A stretch of 64,000 bases of DNA, from positions 196,786-260,785 of the forward strand of contig LUCM01007362.1 of the NCBI GenBank assembly GCA_008360955.1. The letters are read 5' to 3'. The translations under genes were made by a program, and so were the position numbers. Source of the stretch: Fasciolopsis buskii (taxonomy: Eukaryota > Platyhelminthes > Trematoda > Plagiorchiida > Fasciolidae). Shown in pieces: positions 59,401 through 64,000 of the stretch. The notes below the pieces were generated by a model, which made no database searches, had not been told where the DNA came from, and saw only the letters and a list, made by a program, of their open reading frames with translations. Within the stretch, counting starts at the first letter, position 1. The number at the start of each line of letters is the position of its first letter.

Positions 59401-60310
59401 AGACCGACGACAACCACAGTTTATGCTCCAGTCCAAGACAGAAACAACAGGAATTCAACGGTAAGTTGGAGCACTTTAGATTTTATTACGAATTAATACG
59501 CGTTTTCAAGCAAAAATAACTAACCAACAATAGCAAGCTGCTTATCGACCAATAACACCGACTGTATCTAAATTTTTTTAACTTGCTGTAATAAGCCTTC
59601 TAATTTGTTAATTTTCTTTCTTTGTGTCTAGCCGTACAGCTGTATTGTTGTTCTATGAGAAACGCTCATGAATTCGCCCTAGTATTTCCTCACACTGGTC
59701 TTTTGAATCCCATTGTCAGATCTGAACAATTCCACCTTGTTTGACCTCTCGCTAATAAATTCATCTCCAAGGTCACCTTTCCTACACGAACTGCCCGTCA
59801 AATTTCCGAATAAAACAGTTGATTATCCCCAAATCTTGACCTATTGGCAAATCGTACCAGATTTTTCTGTCAATTAGAACATCTCGTTCAAAGCGTTTTG
59901 TTTCGGTAATTGCTGTCCTCGTGGGATTCGGCTACTGAACGATTAGATGTGAAATTAATTTCTTGTTTCTCTCCTGTTTTGACTAGCTATTTGACGTTCA
60001 CTAACGACAAACTCAAGTACGTCTAAGCATTGACGGCTTTAGCCGTTCTTTTTTCATCAACTTGAAGAAGTAAGTTTTCTTGTTGTCCCGACCAAAATAA
60101 ATGAAACCACTAGGTGAAATACTAATTCTGTTTGCGCGGTCCATGTGAAAATCACAAACATTCCGAGGTGATTCCAATGTTAAAATAAGGTGGTGCTTAA
60201 AAGACTATCAAGAGCACGTGACCTAGAATCGATGACCGAAAACAATGATGAATATTATTTCCATGAAATAAATCACCACGTGGTATCATCACGCAACTGA
60301 CCATTGAGAA
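56441..60310. other. Non-coding stretch
   Basis: Only short frames without motifs. A C-rich run at 58107-58116 and AT-rich DNA elsewhere. No exon or repeat copy is supported. Confidence 0.4.
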
Positions 60311-60317
60311 AATGTGG

Positions 60318-60425
60318 AAGCATTGTACAGTTGTTTCATCCTTGTTAGGAATCATCAGCAGCGCATATCCACCGCGCCCGAACTAGGACGCTAACCCGGG
60401 ACGAACTATTTTGAGTCGAACAGTT
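60318..60425 (-). repeat. tRNA-like head with hammerhead-like core, copy D
   Basis: On the minus strand: 'gttcgactcaaaatagttcg', 'tcccgggttagcg', then 'gatatgcgctg', core CTGATGA (60358-60352), 'ttcctaacaaggat', GAAAC (60337-60333), 'aactgta' and 'caatgc'. It is the most complete core in the window; T-T at the base of stem II replaces the expected G-C. Confidence 0.7.
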
Positions 60426-60429
60426 ATTA

Positions 60430-63045
60430 TTTTATTTCGAACAAAATCTGGTTTCCGTACCAACCATTAGATTGGACAGGTAGTTGCAGGTAAGCGTGAA
60501 ATGTCTCCGAAAATTTTATTGCTCTGCATTCAGCTTACGCTGATAGGAAATGCAATCGATTTTATGTGATACAAAGAACGTTATGGTCAGACTGAAGATA
60601 CCGACTAAATCAGTGTTGAAAGCCCAGTATTTTTAAAACAATACCATATTACCAAACAATATAAATTGGCTTTTGGCGTCATGATGCACTTCAATAATTT
60701 CCCATTGCTTTTTTCCATACAAAGGATTGTAAACCCGATGTCCAACGGGAAGGACATTTTGTTGACGAGTTGATGCTGATCGCGTAGTAGACTTTTTAGG
60801 CTTCATCACGAATGTCCATCATTTCATCTGGTAATTCGCTTACGTAAGTGTTTCTTCGTCTCATCCATGCATACGTTCTAGTATTCAGAGTATATTAGCA
60901 AATGAAATTTGTAGCATCAGACCCCGGAGAATGCAAATGTCGCGAGAGGCAGCCATTAGGTTCGCACATTTTATGCATTTTCAGGCCTTCACAAGTTTTG
61001 ATGCACATTTCAGTTGTATGTAGGTTTTCTGGCAACGCACCAGCAGATTTGATGAAGAAATAGCGTAATAGCTACTTGAAATTACGAAACCCTCGTGGGA
61101 AGCTATAGCGGGCGAAATGGTATACATGGGTTTTTGAAAGAGTAGAAAATGTATCAGAGGTGATCATCTTCGTTCATAAGCATGTAAAATTTTCCTGTAT
61201 TCGTTTGTTCTAGAGACTGTTTTGGACGGCTTCTTTTGTCTGAAGCTCAGTTTGGAGTGTGAAATTCGGAGGGTTCCGGATGCCATAAACTTACGACAAC
61301 TAAACCTACACGGTCTCAGTGATTTCGACGGTCAATTAGCAAAATTAGTGCATTTGCATCGCACTTAAAAACAGTAGTCTTTTGGTCAGGAGTGCAGTAG
61401 GCAGCGGACAACGAACATGGAACTGGTTCTAAATTTATAAATATCAACACAATTTAAACTTATAATATGCATACGATGTATATTATTATGAAATGTCAAT
61501 CCTGGGATGGAAATGAGGGAACGGATGCCGTGATTAACTTTGGAGCTAAAATGAGAAATGGAAAGAGTCTGCGATTGGCAGCCACCAAGGTATTGGATAC
61601 CGGGTTGCAGTTTTCGAAACCAAAATGTGACCATTCGTACCAATCGGAGATCGATTTTGGTTAGTTGATTTGGATCAGCCAAAAGGAGTAAGCGTAAACA
61701 AATATATAACGAGAAGATGACGGGAGACACTGCGTGGTGCAAGAGTAGTGTTGATTTACTAGGCGTGAGGTTCGTGAGTAAAAACCGCATCGCGAACGAT
61801 AGTTTTCAATAAATATACGCACACTTATTTCGGCACAGATGGATACAAACAGTACATCGCAAACGACATACGATAACAAACGGTGGCTGACCAGTAGGGT
61901 AAAATCGACTTCGACAACACCATCGGAGATGCACACACACGGAGGTGGGAAAAAGTTTTGGGTAATAAGGTCACCAAAAGGAAAAAATCCCAGGCAACCG
62001 CGCAGCCGTGTTCAGTCTATGCCGAATGAACATAATCAACAGTGCTCAGATGGCTGCAACGAAACGTAGCGGTCATCTGAGAATCGAGGAAACCAAACGG
62101 GTTTTTTTCTAGATAGTCAGGGTCTTCTGATTGGCGAATTTATATGCTCATATTCACGCCTTGTTCGCTAAAATCGGAGCTCTTGGCATCAGAAAGATTC
62201 GAATTGAAGTAAAATTAGGAGGCTTGATGGTTTACTCATTCCCAAGGTCAATTCAGAAGAATAGATTCGAGACTCCCGCCGTTGTCGATATAACTTCTCG
62301 TGTCAGTGCTCTGCACAAAGACAAACAACTAGGGATGCTGCAGCCAAATTTACCCGAAAAATAACTTATATAGCATGGAAAGGGAAGCATGAAAACAGCC
62401 TATAGTTGTCAATCATGCAGCGTAATGGGCGAACGTGATTGGCCGAACTGCATAACGGTGTATCGAGAGGTGATTGTTTTGTTGGCTGGTGTTAAATGTA
62501 GGCTCTGTCCGATCAGTCGTTGGTAAATGTGGAAATTGCACGTGATGGTTTGTAGATATATGCGTCCCAGCTGGACTGCAACATGGAATATGCGAATGTT
62601 TTTGGTTAATTTTAACAAATCAATTGTCCGACATTTAATTGAATTCCGATGGTCACTTTACTGATGACACCATTTCAGGATGGTTTACCGGCAGCAATTT
62701 TGTGGGTTCGGTAGCCTTTCTAGTTTGCTACTCGGACAGCACTGATTTTCCATTCGCTTTAAACAGATATGGATGAACTGGGATGTTCTCTTGAATAAGT
62801 CCATTGATTTCTTAATTAGGGGAATTTTGTCCTCGTGTAACCAGTAGCGTTACTTTTTCGTGGATGTCAGCAGTAAATTGCTAAACCTGTTACTTAGATG
62901 AGGTTCCCAATGATAACCACATAAGAAAGCTAACTATCACTCAATTGTCACCTATACCTGCTTACAATTCTTTTACATTTAATCCAGCAAAAATAATTCA
63001 TGAACCAGTCTAACTTAGTTTCTTTGATTGTGAATAAATTAATGC
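60430..63045. other. Non-coding stretch
   Basis: The region contains frames of up to 134 residues (for example 61386-61790, minus) that overlap frames on the other strand and carry no known motif. No exon is supported. Confidence 0.4.
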
Positions 63046-63049
63046 AAAA

Positions 63050-64000
63050 TAGCGGTCTTGGTAGATGTAATTCGCCAACGTTTCGAATACCGTGGTTAGT
63101 CTTTCTCAAGACAAGTTTTAAAATCAACTAGCTGAGGAAACATTCACAAACCTACAAATGTTCGGTTGTCTGTGTTTATGTATGTGAATGTGGGTGTATT
63201 TTGAACTGTGCTACGGGTGACAGGTTGGTTGGCCTTCACGATGGTGCTACCATGGTGGTAGGGTCAACTTGCGTTGTGACCTTTGTTTCTCAATGACTTT
63301 ACGGCTGTCCATTTCTCCGACATTTCCGTACCGTCGTTCCGAATGATGCATATGGAGTGAGTGCTTATCGGCAAACTTACGTTCAGTGCAGGTTCTGAAC
63401 CCACGTTGGAGTGCTTTAGCGTTTTCATATTCTATCTTGTATCCCTCTGTTATGGTATGCAAAGCGATGGCTGAACTACGCTCAGGTTTTGATAGGGCTC
63501 CTTTATCCGAAGTTCTGCCCTTACCTTTGCTTCTCTGTTCAACCATCCGTGTCATCAATTGTCTGCTTGTTCGTCCAATTTACTCTGCTGGACATTCCCT
63601 GCAAACCATTTTGTAGATGCAGTTGTTTTGGTCTTACAAACTTTGATAAGTGGCTTTTTAACGTTTCATCTATCCGGAAGAAAGTGTAGAAGTCAAAGTC
63701 ACTGTGGACCTTTCTTATTGCTTCCAAAAATCTTGATCAGTACGGAATTCCGACTGAAGCCGTTTCCTTCTATTCTTTCTTCGTCATGGTTACTGATATG
63801 CAAGTTTCCCGTTGCATTCTTATCAGTCGTGGTGGATAGTGATTTTCTTGCAGGGTGTCGTTCAGACGTCTTAGTTCTTCTTTAGGTTCGGTATCATCAT
63901 TACGTAGTTTTTCAACTCTGTTGGCTACCGAGGAAATAAGTGTCCGTTTCACGCAATTTGGATGAGCTGAGCTGAATTCTCTGCGAATGCCAGTAATGAG
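63050..64000 (-). mobile_element. Penelope-like element, 3' part with GIY-YIG endonuclease (decayed)
   Basis: Minus-strand order: 'KRTLISSVANRVEKLRND' and 'LRRLNDTLQENHYPPRLI' (RT C-terminus), then 'DFYTFFRIDETLKSHLSK', 'KMVCRECPAE' followed by a stop and 'IGRTSRQL', then 'KPERSSAIALHTITEGYKIE' and 'NAKALQRGFRTCTERKFADK'. This is the layout of Penelope-like elements: RT followed by a GIY-YIG nuclease. The TAA at 63582-63580 falls in the YIG motif, and a frameshift lies before it. 'gtattcgaaacgttggcg' at 63095-63078 resembles the terminal repeat. The element continues past the window edge. Confidence 0.85.

Noticed and set aside
61386..61936. Two overlapping minus-strand frames (134 and 91 residues) as a membrane protein
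   Set aside because: Hydrophobic composition only; they lie in different frames, and other frames run across them on the plus strand.
63078..63120. An intact hammerhead ribozyme in the Penelope-like terminal region
   Set aside because: 'cgaaacgttgg' is present, but I see no CTGATGA core at the required distance.

Overview
The window is a eukaryotic, intron-rich, repeat-dense piece of genome, most likely from a digenean trematode (fluke). The evidence is three animal housekeeping genes split by GT-AG introns, no operon-like gene packing, many decayed non-LTR retrotransposon fragments of a kind I associate from memory with liver flukes, a Penelope-like element, tRNA-derived SINEs and hammerhead-like motifs. 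The species call is inference. Two runs of N (18040-18064 and 51897-51956) show it is a scaffold. Genes: (1) ARL6IP1-like, plus strand, exons 5561-5847, 5890-6160 and probably 7741-7899; an ER-shaping membrane protein. (2) TRAP-alpha/SSR1-like, minus strand, exons 10792-11144, 10623-10754, 10251-10476 and 9378-9421; the signal-peptide exon was not found. It converges tail to tail on ARL6IP1. (3) RAB2, plus strand, exons 21956-22001, 32400-32482, 34787-35060 and 39032-39127, with its second exon on the opposite strand, upstream of exon 1, at 16568-16707. The five exons sum to 639 nt with perfect phase (212 residues, as in human RAB2A), so the exon is real but wrongly placed or inverted. All three products act in the early secretory pathway (ER membrane shaping, ER translocon, ER-Golgi trafficking); that is probably coincidence. 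Layout: 0.4-4.15 kb, broken non-LTR elements; 4.7-11.2 kb, ARL6IP1 and SSR1; 12.2-16.5 kb, more non-LTR sequence, of which 13.43-16.5 kb is unusually indel-rich and looks like unpolished sequence; 16.5-39.1 kb, RAB2 with introns full of retroelements; 41.3-44.2 kb, another patchwork of non-LTR pieces in alternating orientation; 44.2-64 kb, mostly non-coding DNA with dispersed repeats, SINE/hammerhead-like copies and a Penelope-like element running off the right edge. No CRISPR, prokaryotic gene or convincing additional conserved gene was seen. The main points of interest are the inverted RAB2 exon and a two-inversion model that restores it, a near-perfect 1.26 kb inverted repeat enclosing ARL6IP1 and SSR1, repeats joining a tRNA-like head to a degenerate hammerhead core, and a TA-associated foldback element.
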